Below are positions 42,900-56,534 of a DNA stretch of 64,000 nucleotides, piece by piece. The stretch's first letter is position 1; each line of letters opens with the position of its first letter. Under the pieces are notes generated by a model that saw nothing but the letters and a program-made list of their open reading frames with translations, was not told the origin of the DNA and searched no databases. The position numbers were made by a program, and so were the translations under genes. The stretch lies in the NCBI GenBank assembly GCA_035048495.1, contig JASUTR010000036.1:1-64000 (forward strand). The letters run 5' to 3'. The stretch comes from Euptelea pleiosperma (Eukaryota; Streptophyta; Magnoliopsida; Ranunculales; Eupteleaceae).

Positions 42900-45800
42900 C
42901 TTCGGAATGTAACTCACAAACTGAGTCCAATTTGAGACGTTGACGAACGGATGGAGCTAACTTGTTTTGACTGTCCCGAATCTTGTTTCAACACTTCAAA
43001 TGTGTTGAAACAATAGTAATAGAAGAGTTTGAGTCCAATCACGAGGTCCGGTTGCGAAAAAGTCACAAGTTATAGGCTTCGGAATGCAACACAGAAACTG
43101 AGTCCAATTTGAGACGTTGACGTACGGATGGAGCTAACTTGTTTCGACCGTTCCGAATCTTGTTCCAACACAACAAATGTGCTGAAACAATAGTAATACA
43201 AGAGTTTGAGTCCAATTACGAGGTCCGGTTGCGAAAAAGTCACAAGTTATTGGCTTCGGAATGTAACACACAAACTGTGTCCAATTTGAGACGTTGACGC
43301 ACCGATGGAGCTAACTCTTTTTGCCTGTCCCGAATCTTGTTCCAATACTTCAAATGTGTTGAACAATAATAATGGAAGAGTTTGAGTAAAATTACGAGGT
43401 CTGATTGCGACAAAGTCCCAAGTTATAGGCTTCGGAGTGTTACACACTAATTGAGTCGAATTTGGGACGTTGATGCACGGATGGAGCTAACTTGTTTCGA
43501 CTGTCCCAAATCTTGTTCCAACACTTCAAATCTGTAGAAACAATAGTAATAGAAGAGTTTGAGTCCAATTACGAGGTCCGGTTGCGAAAAAGTCACAAGT
43601 TATAGGCTTCGGAATGCAACACAGAAACTGAGTCCAATTTGAGACGTTGACGTACGGATGGAGTAACTTGTTTCGACCGTCCCGAATCTAGTTCCAACAC
43701 ATCAAATATGTTGAAACAATAGTAATACAAGAGTTTGAGTCCAATTACGAGGTCCGGTTGCGAAAAAGTCACAAGTTATAGGCTTCGGAATGTAACACAC
43801 AAACTGAGTCCAATTTGAGACATTGACGAACGGATGGAGCTAACTTGTTTCGACTGTCCCGAATCTTGTTCCAACAATTCAAATGTGTTGAAACAATAGT
43901 AATGGAAGAATTCGAGTCTAATTACGAGGTCCAGTTGCGAAAAAGTCACAAGTTATAGGGTTCGGAACGTAACACACAAACAGAGTACAATTTGAGCCGT
44001 TGACGAACGGATGGAGCTAACTTGTTTTGACTGTCCCGAATCTTATTTCAACACTTCAAATGTGTTGAAACAATAGTAATAGAAAAGTCTGAGTCCAATC
44101 ACGAGGTCCGGTTGCGAAAAAGTCACAAGTTATAGGCTTCGGAATGCAACACAGAAACTGAGTCCAATTTGAGACGTTGACGTACGGATGGAGTAACTTG
44201 TTTCGACCGTCCCGAATCTTGTTCCAACACATCAAATGTGTTGAAACAATAGTAATACAAGAGTTTGAGTCCAATTACGAGGTCCGGTTGCGATAAAGTC
44301 ACAAGTTATTGGCTTCGGAATGTAACACACAAACTGTGTCCAATTTGAGACGTTGACGCACGGATGGAGCTAACTCTTTTTGCCTGTCCCGAATCTTGTT
44401 CCAATACTTCAAATGTGTTGAACAATAATAATGGAAGAGTTTGAGTAAAATTACGAGGTCTAATTGCGACAAAGTCACAAGTTATAGACTTCAGAATGTT
44501 ACACACTAATTGAGTCGAATTTGAGACGTTGATGCACGGATGGAGCTAACTTGTTTCGACTGTCCCAAATCTTGTTCCAACACTTCAAATCTGTAGAAAC
44601 AATAGTAATAGAAGAGTTTGAGTCCAATTACGAGGTCCGGTTGCGAAAAAGTCACAAGTTATAGGCTTAGGAATGTAACACACAAACTGAGTCCAATTTG
44701 AGACGTTGACGCACGGATGGAGCTAACTTGTTTTGACTGTCCCAAATATTGTTCCAACACTTCAAATCTGTTGAAACAATAGTAATGGAAGAGTTTGAGT
44801 CTAATTATGAGGTCCGGTTACGAAAAAGTCACAAGTTATAAGCTTCAGAATGTAACACAGAAACTGAGTCCAATTTGAGACGTTGACGAACGGATGGAGC
44901 TAACTTGTTTCAACTGTCCCGAATCTTGTTCTAACACTTCAAATATGTTGAAACAATAGTAATGGAAGAGTTTGAGTCTAATTATGAGGTCCGGTTGCGA
45001 AAAAGTCACAAGTTATAGGCTTCGGAATGTAACTCACAAACTGAGTCCAATTTGAGACGTTGACGAACGGATGGAGCTAACTTGTTTTGACTGTCCCGAA
45101 TCTTGTTCAACGCTTCAAATATGTTGAAACAATAGTAATGGAAGAGTATGAGTCTAATTATGAGGTCCGGTTGCGAAAAAGTCACAAGTTATAGGCTTCG
45201 GAATGTAACACACAAACTGAGTCCAGTTTGAGACATTGACGAACGGATGGAGCTAACTTGTTTCGACTGTCCCGAATCTTGTTCCAACATTTCAAATGTG
45301 TTGAAACAATAGTAATGGAAGAATTCGAGTCTAATTACGAGGTCCAGTTGCGAAAAAGTCACAAGTTATAGGGTTCGGAACGTAACACACAAACAGAGTA
45401 CAATTTGAGCCGTTGACGAACGGATGGAGCTAACTTGTTTTGACTGTCCCGAATCTTGTTTCAACACTTCAAATATGTTGAAACAATAGTAATGGAAGAG
45501 TTTGAGTCTAATTACGAGGTCCGGCTGCGAAAAAAGTCACAAGTTATAGGCTTCGGAATGTAACACACAAACTGAGTCCAATTTGAGACATTGACGAACG
45601 GATGGAGCTAACTTGTTTCAACTGTCCCGAATCTTGTTCCAACACTTCAAATGTGTTGAAACAATAGTAATGGAAGAATTCGAGTCTAATTACGAGGTCC
45701 AGTTGCGAAAAAAGTCACAAGTTATAGGGTTCGGAACGTAACACACAAACAGAGTACAATTTGAGACGTTGACGAACGGATGGAGCTAACTTGTTTTGAC

Positions 45801-48800
45801 TGTCCCAAATCTTGTTTCAACACTTCAAATGTGTTGAAAAAATAGTAATAGAAGAGTTTGAGTCCAATCACGAGGTCCGGTTGGGAAAAAGTCATAAGTA
45901 ATAGGCTTCGGAATGCAACACAGAAACTGAGTCCAATTTGAGACGTTGACGTACGGATGGAGCTAACTTGTTTCGACCGTCCCGAATCTTGTTCCAACAC
46001 ATCAAATGTGGTGAAACAATAGTAATACAAGAGTTTGAGTCCAATTACGAGGTCCGGTTACGAAAAAGTCACAAGTTATAGGCTTCAGAATGTAACACAG
46101 AAACTGAGTCCAATTTGAGACGTTGACGAACGGATGGAGCTAACTTGTTTCAACTATCCCGAATCTTGTTCCAACACTTCAAATATGTTGAAACAATAGT
46201 AATGGAAGAGTTTGAGTCTAATTATGAGGTCCGGTTGCGAAAAAGTCACAAGTTATAGGCTTCGGAATGTAACACACAAACTGAGTCCAATTTGAGACAT
46301 TGACGAACGGATGGAGCTAACTTGTTTCGACTGTCCCGAATCTTGTTCCAACACTTCAAATATGTTGAAACAATAGTAATGGAAGAATTCGAGTCTAATT
46401 ACGAGGTCCAGTTGCGAAAAAAGTCACAAGTTATAGGGTTCCGAACGTAACACACAAACAGAGTACAATTTGAGACGTTGATGAACGGATGGAGCTAACT
46501 TGTTTTGACTATCCCGAATCTTGTTAATAGTAATAGAAGAGTTTGAGTCCAATCACGAGGTCCGGTTGCGAAAAAGTCACAAGTTATAGGCTTCGGAATG
46601 CAACACAGAAACTGAGTCCAATTTGAGACGTTGACGTACGGATGGAGCTAACTTGTTTCGACCGTCCCGAATCTTGTTCCAACACATCAAATGTGTTGAA
46701 ACAATAGTAATACAAGAGTTTGAGTCCAATTACGAGGTCCGGTTGCGAAAAAGTCACAAGTTATTGGCTTCGGAATGTAACACACAAACTGTGTCCAATT
46801 TGAGACGTTGACGCACGGATGGAGCTAACTCTTTTTGCCTGTCCCGAATCTTGTTCCAATACTTCAAATGTGTTGAACAATAATAATGGAAGAGTTTGAG
46901 TAAAATTATGAGGTCTGATTGCGACAAAGTCCCAAGTTATAGGCTTCGGAGTGTTACACACTAATTGAGTCGAATTTGGGACGTTGATGCACGGATGGAG
47001 CTAACTTGTTTCGACTGTCCCAAATCTTGTTCCAACACTTCAAATCTGTAGAAACAATAGTAATAGAAGAGTTTGAGTCCAATTACGAGGTCCGGTTGCG
47101 AAAAAGTCACAAGTTATAGGCTTCGGAATGCAACACAGAAACTGAGTCCAATTTGAGACGTTGACGAACGGATGGAGCTAACTTGTTTCAACTGTCCCGA
47201 ATCTTATTCCAACACTTCAAATATGTTGAAACAATAGTAATGGAAGAGTTTGAGTCTAATTATGAGGTCCGGTTGCGAAAAAGTCACAAGTTATAGGCTT
47301 CGGAATGTAACTCACAAACTGAGTCCAATTTGAGACGTTGACGAACGGATGGAGCTAACTTGTTTTGACTGTCCCGAATCTTGTTTCAACACTTCAAATA
47401 TGTTGAAACAATAGTAATGGAAGAGTTTGAGTCTAATTACGAGGTCCGGCTGCGAAAAAGTCACAAGTTATAGGCTTCGGAATGTAACACACAAACTGAG
47501 TTCAATTTGAGACATTGACGAACGGATGGAGCTAACTTGTTTCAACTGTCCCGAATCTTGTTCCAACACTTCAAATGTGTTGAAACAATAGTAATGGAAG
47601 AATTCGAGTCTAATTACGAGGTCCAGTTGCGAAAAAAGTCACAAGTTATAGGGTTCGGAACGTAACATACAAACAGAGTACAATTTGAGACGTTGACGAA
47701 CGGATGGAGCTAACTTGTTTTGACTGTCCCAAATCTTGTTTCAACACTTCAAATGTGTTGAAACAATAGTAATAGAAGAGTTTGAGTCCAATCACGAGGT
47801 CCGGTTGCGAAAAAGTCACAAGTTATAGGCTTCGGAATGCAACACAGAAACTGAGTCCCATTTGAGACGTTGACGTACGGATGGAGCTAACTTGTTTCGA
47901 CCGCCCCGAATCTTGTTCCAACACATCAAATGTGGTGAAACAATAGTAATACAAGAGTTTGAGTCCAATTACGAGGTCCGGTTACGAAAAAGCCACAAGT
48001 TATAGGCTTCAGAATGTAACACAGAAACTCAGTCCAATTTGAGACGTTGACGAACGGATGGAGCTAACTTGTTTCAACTATCCCGAATCTTGTTCCAACA
48101 CTTCAAATATGTTGAAACAATAGTAATGGAAGAGTTTGAGTCTAATTATGAGGTCCGGTTGCGAAAAAGTCACAAGTTATAGGCTTCGGAATGTAACTCA
48201 CAAACTGAGTCCAATTTGAGACGTTGACGAACGGATGGAGCTAACTTGTTTTGACTGTCCCGAATCTTGTTTCAACACTTCAAATGTGTTGAAACAATAG
48301 TAATAGAAGAGTTTGAGTCCAATCACGAGGTCCGGTTGCGAAAAAGTCACAAGTTATAGGCTTCGGAATGCAACACAAAAACTGAGTCCAATTTGAGACG
48401 TTGACGTACGGATGGAGCTAACTTGTTTCGACCGTTCCGAATCTTGTTCCAACACAACAAATGTGCTGAAACAATAGTAATACAAGAGTTTGAGTCCAAT
48501 TACGAGGTCCGGTTGCGAAAAAGTCACAAGTTATTGGCTTCGGAATGTAACACACAAACTGTGTCCAATTTGAGACGTTGACGCACCGATGGAGCTAACT
48601 CTTTTTGCCTGTCCCGAATCTTGTTCCAATACTTCAAATGTGTTGAACAATAATAATGGAAGAGTTTGAGTAAAATTACGAGGTCTGATTGCGACAAAGT
48701 CCCAAGTTATAGGCTTCGGAGTGTTACACACTAATTGAGTCGAATTTGGGACGTTGATGCACGGATGGAGCTAACTTGTTTCGACTGTCCCAAATCTTGT

Positions 48801-49000
48801 TCCAACACTTCAAATCTGTAGAAACAATAGTAATAGAAGAGTTTGAGTCCAATTACGAGGTCCGGTTGCGAAAAAGTCACAAGTTATAGGCTTCGGAATG
48901 CAACACAGAAACTGAGTCCAATTTGAGACGTTGACGTACGGATGGAGTAACTTGTTTCGACCGTCCCGAATCTAGTTCCAACACATCAAATATGTTGAAA
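42900..49000. repeat. 6-kb satellite block (copy C)
   Basis: Third copy of the family, at +11,803 relative to copy A and +7,048 relative to copy B. Its left part (about 42.8-45.19 kb) is in addition a +2,650-bp copy of about 40.16-42.54 kb, sharing the private variant agaaaagtctgag (41433 and 44083). This nesting shows repeated rounds of unequal exchange or conversion. Confidence 0.75.
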
Positions 49001-49184
49001 CAATAGTAATACAAGAGTTTGAGTCCAATTACGAGGTCCGGTTGCGAAAAAGTCACAAGTTATAGGCTTCGGAATGTAACACACAAACTGAGTCCAATTT
49101 GAGACATTGACGAACGGATGGAGCTAACTTGTTTCGACTGTCCCGAATCTTGTTCCAACAATTCAAATGTGTTGAAACAATAGT

Positions 49185-52100
49185 AATGGAAGAATTCGAG
49201 TCTAATTACGAGGTCCAGTTGCGAAAAAGTCACAAGTTATAGGGTTCGGAACGTAACACACAAACAGAGTACAATTTGAGCCGTTGACGAACGGATGGAG
49301 CTAACTTGTTTTGACTGTCCCGAATCTTATTTCAACACTTCAAATGTGTTGAAACAATAGTAATAGAAGAGTTTGAGTCCAATCACGAGGTCCGGTTGCG
49401 AAAAAGTCACAAGTTATAGGCTTCGGAATGCAACACAGAAACTGAGTCCAATTTGAGACGTTGACGTACGGATGGAGTAACTTGTTTCGACCGTCCCGAA
49501 TCTTGTTCCAACACATCAAATGTGTTGAAACAATAGTAATACAAGAGTTTGAGTCCAATTACGAGGTCCGGTTGCGATAAAGTCACAAGTTATTGGCTTC
49601 GGAATGTAACACACAAACTGTGTCCAATTTGAGACGTTGACGCACGGATGGAGCTAACTCTTTTTGCCTGTCCCGAATCTTGTTCCAATACTTCAAATGT
49701 GTTGAACAATAATAATGGAAGAGTTTGAGTAAAATTACGAGGTCTAATTGCGACAAAGTCACAAGTTATAGGCTTCAGAATGTTACACACTAATTGAGTC
49801 GAATTTGAGACGTTGATGCACGGATGGAGCTAACTTGTTTCGACTGTCCCAAATCTTGTTCCAACACTTCAAATCTGTAGAAACAATAGTAATAGAAGAG
49901 TTTGAGTCCAATTACGAGGTCCGGTTGCGAAAAAGTCACAAGTTATAGGCTTAGGAATGTAACACACAAACTGAGTCCAATTTGAGACGTTGACGCACGG
50001 ATGGAGCTAACTTGTTTTGACTGTCCCAAATATTGTTCCAACACTTCAAATCTATTGAAACAATAGTTATGGAAGAGTTTGAGTCTAATTATGAGGTCCG
50101 CTTACGAGAAAGTCATAAGTTATAGGCTTCAGAATGCAACACAGAAACTGAGTCCAATTTGAGACGTTGACGAACGGATGGAGCTAACTTGTTTCAACTG
50201 TCCCGAATCTTGTTCCAACACTTCAAATATGTTGAAACAATAGTAATGGAAGAGTTTGAGACTAATTACGAGGTCCGGTTGCGAAAAAGTCACAAGTTAT
50301 AGGCTTCGGAATGTAACACACAAACTGAGTCCAATTTGAGACATTGACGAACCGATGGAGCTAACTTGTTTCGACTGTCCCGAATCTTGTTCCAACACTT
50401 CAAATGTGTTGAAACAATAGTAATGGAAGAATTCGAGTCTAATTACGAGGTCCAGTTGCGAAAAAAGTCACAAGTTATAGGGTTCGGAACGTAACACACA
50501 AACAGAGTACAATTTGAGACGTTGACGAACGGCTGGAGCTAACTTGTTTTGACTGTCCCGAATCTTGTTTCAACACTTCAAATGTGTTGAAACAATAGTA
50601 ATACAAGAGTTTGAGTCCAATTACGAGGTCCGGTTGCAAAAAAGTCACAAGTTATTGGCTTCGGAATGTAACACACAAACTGTGTCCAATTTGAGACGTT
50701 GACGCACGGATGGAGCTAACTCTTTTTGCCTGTCCCGAATCTTGTTCCAATACTTCAAATGTGTTGAACAATAATAATGGAAGAGTTTGAGTAAAATTAC
50801 GAGGTTTGATTGCGACAAAGTCACAAGTTATAGGCTTCCGAATGTTACACACTAATTGAGTCGAATTTGAGACGTTGATGCACGGATGGAGCTAAATTGT
50901 TTCGACTGTCCCAAATCTTGTTCCAACACTTCAAATCTGTAGAAACAATAGTAATAGAAGAGTTTGAGTCCAATTACGAGGTCCGGTTGCGAAAAAGTCA
51001 CAAGTTATAGGCTTAGGAATGTAACACACAAACTGAGTCCAATTTGAGATGTTGACGCACGGATGGAGCTAACTTGTTTTGACTGTCCCAAATATTGTTC
51101 CAACACTTCAAATCTGTTGAAACAATAGTAATGGAAGAGTTTGAGTCTAATTATGAGGTCCGGTTATGAAAAAGTCACAAGTTATAGGCTTCAGAATGTA
51201 ACACAGAAACTGAGTCCAATTTGAGACGTTGACGAACGGATGGAGCTAATTTGTTTCAACTATCCCGAATCTTGTTCCAACACTTCAAATATGTTGAAAC
51301 AATAGTAATGGAAGAGTTTGAGTCTAATTATGAGGTCCGGTTGCGAAAAAGTCACAAGTTATAGGCTTCGGAATGTAACTCACAAACTGAGTCCAATTTG
51401 AGACGTTGACGAACGGATGGAGCTAACTTGTTTTGACTGTCCCGAATCTTGTTCAACACTTCAAATATGTTGAAACAATAGTAATGGAAGAGTATGAGTC
51501 TAATTATGAGGTCCGGTTGCGAAAAAGTCACAAGTTATAGGCTTCGGAATGTAACACACAAACTGAGTCCAATTTGAGACATTGACGAACGGATGGAGCT
51601 AACTTGTTTCGACTGTCCCGAATCTTGTTCCAACACTTCAAATGTGTTGAAACAATAGTAATGGAAGAATTCGAGTCTAATTACGAGGTCCAGTTGCGAA
51701 AAAGTCACAAGTTATAGGGTTCGGAACGTAACACACAAACAGAGTACAATTTGAGCCGTTGACGAACGGATGGAGCTAACTTGTTTTGACTGTCCCTAAT
51801 CTTGTTTCAACACTTCAAATGTGTTGAAACAATAGTAATAGAAGAGTTTGAGTCCAATCACGAGTTCCGGTTGCGAAAAAGTCACAAGTTATAGGCTTCG
51901 GAATGCAACACAGAAACTGAGTCCAATTTGAGACGTTGACGTACGGATGGAGCTAACTTGTTTCGACCGTCCCGAATCTTGTTCCAACACATCAAATGTG
52001 CTGAAACAATAGTAATACAAGAGTTTGAGTCCAATTACGAGGTCCGGTTGCGAAAAAGTCACAAGTTATTGGCTTCGGAATGTAACACACAAACTGTGTC

Positions 52101-53549
52101 CAATTTGAGACGTTGACGCACAGATGGAGCTAACTCTTTTTGCCTGTCCCGAATCTTGTTCCAATACTTCAAATGTGTTGAACAATAATAATGGAAGAGT
52201 TTGAGTAAAATTACGAGGTCTGATTGCGACAAAGTCACAAGTTATAGGCTTCGGAATGTTACACACTAATTGAGTCGAATTTGAGACGTTGATGCACGGA
52301 TGGAGCTAACTTGTTTCGACTGTCCCAAATCTTGTTCCAACACTTCAAATCTGTAGAAACAATAGTAATAGAAGAGTTTGAGTCCAATTACGAGGTCCGG
52401 TTGCGAAAAAGTCACAAGTTATAGGCTTAGGAATGTAACACACAAACTGAGTCCAATTTGAGACGTTGACGCACGGATGGAGCTAACTTGTTTTGACTGT
52501 CCCAAATATTTTCCAACACTTCAAATCTGTTGAAACAATAGTAATGGAAGAGTTTGAGTCTAATTATGAGGTCCGGTTACGAAAAAGTCACAAGTTATAG
52601 GCTTCAGAATGTAACACAGAAACTGAGTCCAATTTGAGACGTTGACGAACGGATGGAGCTAACTTGTTTCAACTGTTCCGAATCTTGTTCCAACTCTTCA
52701 AATATATTGAAACAATAGTAATGGAAGTGTATGAGTCTAATTATGAGGTCCGGTTGCGCAAAAGTCACAAGTTATAGGCTTCGGAATGTAACACACAAAC
52801 TGAGTCCAATTTGAGACGTTTACGAACGGATGGAGCTAACTTGTTTCGACTGTCCCAAAGCTTGTTCCAACACTTCAAATGTGTTGAAACAATAGTAATG
52901 GAAGAATTCGAGTCTAATTACGAGTTCCAGTTGCGAAAAAGTCACAAGTAATAGGGTTCGGAACGTAACACACAAACTGAGTCCAATTTGAGACGTTGAC
53001 GAACGGATGGACCTAACTTGTTTTGACTGTCCCGAATCTTGTTTCAACACTTCAAATGTGTTGAAACAATAGTAATATAGAAGAGTTTGAGTCCAATCAG
53101 GAGGTCCGGTTGCGAAAAAGTCACAAGTTATAGGCTTCGGAATGTAACACACAAACTGAGTCCAATTTGAGACGTTGACGAACGGATGGAGCTAACTTGT
53201 TTCGACTGTCCCGAAGCTTGTTCCAACACTTCAAATGTGTTGAAACAATAGTAATGAAAGAATTCGAGTCTAATTACGAGTTCCAGTTGTGAAAAAGTCA
53301 CAAGTAATAGGGTTCGGAACGTAACACCCAAACTAAGTCCAATTTGAGACGTTGACGAACGGATGGACCTAACTTGTTTTCACTGTCCCGAATCTTGTTT
53401 CAACACTTCAAATGTGTTGAAACAATAGTAATAGAAGAGTTTGAGTCAAATCACGAGGTCCGGTTGCGAAAAAGTCACAAGTTATAGGCTTCGGAATGCA
53501 ACACAGAAACTGAGTCCAATTTGAGACGTTGACGTACGGATGGAGCTAA
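49185..53549. repeat. 4.4-kb satellite block (copy 2)
   Basis: Partner of the block at about 21.13-25.5 kb. A few private differences exist: one base missing in 'aaatattttcc' near 52509, a TA insertion near 53077, and 'gtcccgaatcttg' near 52150 where copy 1 has 'ggcccgaatctgg'. The edges are approximate. Confidence 0.85.
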
Positions 53550-54126
53550 CTTGTTTTGACCGTCCTGAATCTTGTTCCAACACATCAAATGTGTTGAAAC
53601 AATAGTAATACAAGAGTTTGAGTCCAATTACGAGGTCCGGTTGCGAAAAAGTCACAAGTTATTGGCTTCGGAATGTAACACACAAACTGTGTCCAATTTG
53701 AGACGTTGACGCACGAATGTAGCTAACTTGTTTTGCCTGTCCCGAATCTTGTTCCAATACTTCAAATGGGTTGAAACAATAATAATGGAAGAGTTTGAGT
53801 AAAATTACGAGGTCTGATTGCGAAAAAGTCACAAGTTATAGGCTTAGGAACGTAACACACAAACTATGTCCAATTTGAGACTTCGACGCACGGATGGAGG
53901 TAAGTTGTTTTGACTGTCCCAAATACTGTTCCAACACTTCAAATCTATTGAAACAATAGTAATGGAAGAGTTTGGGTCTAATTATGAGGTCCGGTTGCGA
54001 AAAAGTCACAAGTTATAGGCTTCGGAATGTAACACACAAACTGAGTCCAATTTGAGACGTTGACGCACGGATGGAGCTAACTTGTTTCGGCTATCACAAA
54101 TCTTGTTCTAACAGTTCAAATGTGTT

Positions 54127-54651
54127 GAAACAATAGTAATGGAAGAGTTTGAGTCCAATTACGAGGTCCGGTTGCGAAAAAGTGACAAGTTATAGGCTTA
54201 GGAACGTAACACACAAACTAAGTCCAATTTGAGACTTTGACGCACGGATGGAGGTAAGTTGTTTTGACTGTCCCAAATACTGTTCCAACACTTCAAATCT
54301 ATTGAAACAATAGTAATGGAAGAGTTTGGGTCTAATTATGAGGTCCGGTTGCGAAAAAGTCACAAGTTATAGGCTTCGGAATGTAACACACAAACTGAGT
54401 CCAATTTGAGACATTGACGCACGGATGGAGCTAACTTGTTTTGACTATCACGAATCTTGTTCTAACACTTCAAATGTGTTGAAACAATAGTAATGGAAGA
54501 GTTTGAGTCCAATTACGAGGTCCGGTTGCGAAAAAGTCACAAGTTATAGGCTTCGGAATGTAACACAGAAACCGAGTCCAATTTGAGACGTTGACGTACG
54601 GATGGAGCTAACTTGTTTTGACTATCACGAATCTTGTTCTAACACTTCAAA
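54127..54651. repeat. Three-monomer satellite block flanking the viral insert (left copy)
   Basis: Three monomers (A: ggaggtaagttg with agtgacaag; B: gggtctaattatgag; C: cagaaaccgagtcc) end exactly at the viral junction. The same A-B-C order starts exactly at the right junction, at +3,108 bp. The rare word agtgacaag is at 54181 and 57289. The block is 525 bp, that is three monomers minus 6 bp. Confidence 0.85.
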
Positions 54652-56534
54652 ACAAGTGTCTCAATTTGGTAATTGACAGTGGTGCTGACATCAATTGCAT
54701 CCGCGAAGGTCTCATTCCTACAAAGTTCCTCGAAGCCACTTCCACTACCATTACGACCGCTAATAGCAATACCTGTAGGGTCAATTTCAAAATCCCTCTT
54801 GCCCATATTTGTAAAAATGAACAATGCATTGCTGTCTCCTTCCTCATCATCAAAGACCTTCAACAAGAAGTCATTCTAGGTACACCCTTCTTATTACAAA
54901 TTACTCCATTTTTAGTCACTAATGCCGGTCTCGAAACATCTATCAATAAACAAAAACTACTTTTCGAATTTACCCGACCCCCTCACCTTAGCAAAATCAA
55001 TCAAATTATTAACCTCATTTCCAATAAAGAACATCAAATAACCTACCTCCAACAAGATATCCGATTTCAAAACATTCGTGCAAAAATCACCAAACCTCTC
55101 TTCACCCAACAAATCACCAACTTCGAAACTAAACTACATCAAACATGTTGTTCGGAGCTTCCCTCCGCCTTCTGGCATCGCAAACAACACATAGTCTCCC
55201 TTCCTTACATAAAAAATTTTTCTGAAACAAAAATCCCTACGAAAGCACGAGCAATTCAAATGAATTCTCGTTTTCTTGAATTATGCGACCAAAAAATTAC
55301 AGATCTCCTCCAAAAACAACTCATCCGTCCTTCCCAATCTCCATGGAGCTGCGCCGCCTTTTATGTCGAAAACTCGGCTGAACTTGAGCGCGGCGTTCCC
55401 CGCTTAGTTATTAACTATAAACCACTAAATGAAGTACTCCAAGCCATTCGTTTCCCTGTCCCTAATAAACAAGACCTTATTTCTCGACTTTCCGAAGCCC
55501 AAATCTTCTCAAAATTTGACCTCAAATCTGGGTTTTGGCAAATTCAAATTCATAAAAATGACCGTTACAAAACCGCCTTTACCGTTCCACGAGGACATTT
55601 CGAATGGAATGTTATGCCTTTTGGTCTCAAAAATGCACCCTCCGAATTTCAACATATAATGACCGACATCTTCCATCCTTTCAAACATTTTATTATCGTT
55701 TACATCGACGATATACTAGTCTTCTCCTCTAATACTGATCAACATTGGAAACATCTCCACATCTTCCATGATATCATCCTTAAAAATGGTTTAGTTCTAT
55801 CTTAACGCAAAATAAAACTTTTCCAAACCTCCATCCAATTCTTAGGTTACAAAATTGAAAATCAAACCATTTCACCCATCAACCGCGTTATTCATTTTGC
55901 TGATAAATTCCCTGATATTTTAACTGACAAAACCCAACTCCAACGCTTTTTAGGTTGCCTAAACTACGTCTCCCATTTTTTAAAAAATCTGACCCTAGAA
56001 CGCCAACTCCTACAAAACCGTCTCCGTAAAAATCATACCTTACCATGGACACCTGCCCACACTACTGCTGTCCGCCTCATTAAACAAACTGTTAAAGTTA
56101 TTCCCTGTTTAAATATTGCAAATCCACTTTACCCAAAAGTCATTCAAACAGACGCCTCTGATCATGGCTATGGCGGAATCCTCCTTCAAACTTACCCAGA
56201 CAACACTGAGAAAATCGTCCGCTTCACCTCTGGTTCCTGGAATCAAACTCAAGCTAAATATTCCACTGTCAAAAAAGAAGTCTTTGCCATTGTTTTATGT
56301 GTCCAAAAATTCCAGAATGACGTTTTAAACCAAAAATTTCTTATCCATGTTGATTGCCAATCCGCCAAAGAAATTCTTCAAAAAGATGTCAAAAATTTAG
56401 CTTCTAAACAATTATTTGCTCGATGGCAAGCTTTACTCTCTCTTTTTGATTTCGATATTACCTATATTAAGGGCTCGCTAAATTCTTTACCTGATTTTTT
56501 AACCAGAGAATTTCTCCAAAACGTGCAAAAATGA
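54618..56534 (+). pseudogene. Pararetroviral polyprotein 3' part: protease remnant, reverse transcriptase, RNase H
   Basis: The open frame begins with TTG in satellite DNA; about 11 residues are satellite-derived, so there is no genuine start. Protease remnant: DSGAD at residues 20-24 and ILGTPFL at 86-92. RT: the KARAIQMN word at 209-216, FDLKSGFW with catalytic D301, MPFGLKNAP at 333-341 and YIDD at 362-365. A TAA stop at 55803-55805 cuts the protein at residue 395, just after the RT palm. The same frame then stays open for 242 codons to TGA at 56532-56534 and carries RNase H residues in order: D (gac 56151), E (gaa 56277), D (gat 56352) and D (gat 56493). A single stop is therefore the only internal lesion seen. 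In caulimovirids these domains process the polyprotein and copy pregenomic RNA in the cytoplasm. The missing 5' part and the stop make this copy non-functional. Confidence 0.88.

Larger units (their letters stand above)
1..54651. repeat. 177-bp tandem satellite array (left block)
   Basis: Head-to-tail monomers in a single orientation fill this block. The period was measured from the recurring 'cgaggtc' word: 3004, 3181, 3358 and 3535 are each 177 bp apart. About 309 monomers fit here. Each monomer contains in order gagtttgagtc, cgaggtccggttgcg, agtcacaagttatagg, gacgttgacg, ggatggagctaacttg, and a dyad (cacttcaaatgtg core). A monomer length near that of a nucleosome plus linker is typical of plant centromeric and other heterochromatic satellites; the centromeric role is inference. 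Variant monomers carry an EcoRI site (gaattc). The short open frames on both strands recur once per monomer because 177 is 59 codons; they have no start context and drift with the repeat, so I do not call them genes. The array is not simple: see the higher-order units listed separately. Confidence 0.97.

Noticed and set aside
1..54600. Dozens of 66-116-codon open frames, mostly on the minus strand, with similar proteins (for example ...FNTFEVLEQDSGQ...).
   Set aside because: They recur with the satellite. The monomer is 177 bp = 59 codons, so one frame keeps phase across repeats and is broken only by one stop per monomer (in the ttataggc region). Variants such as aagtaatagg or aagtgatagg remove that stop and fuse units. 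No start context, conservation or domain supports coding.
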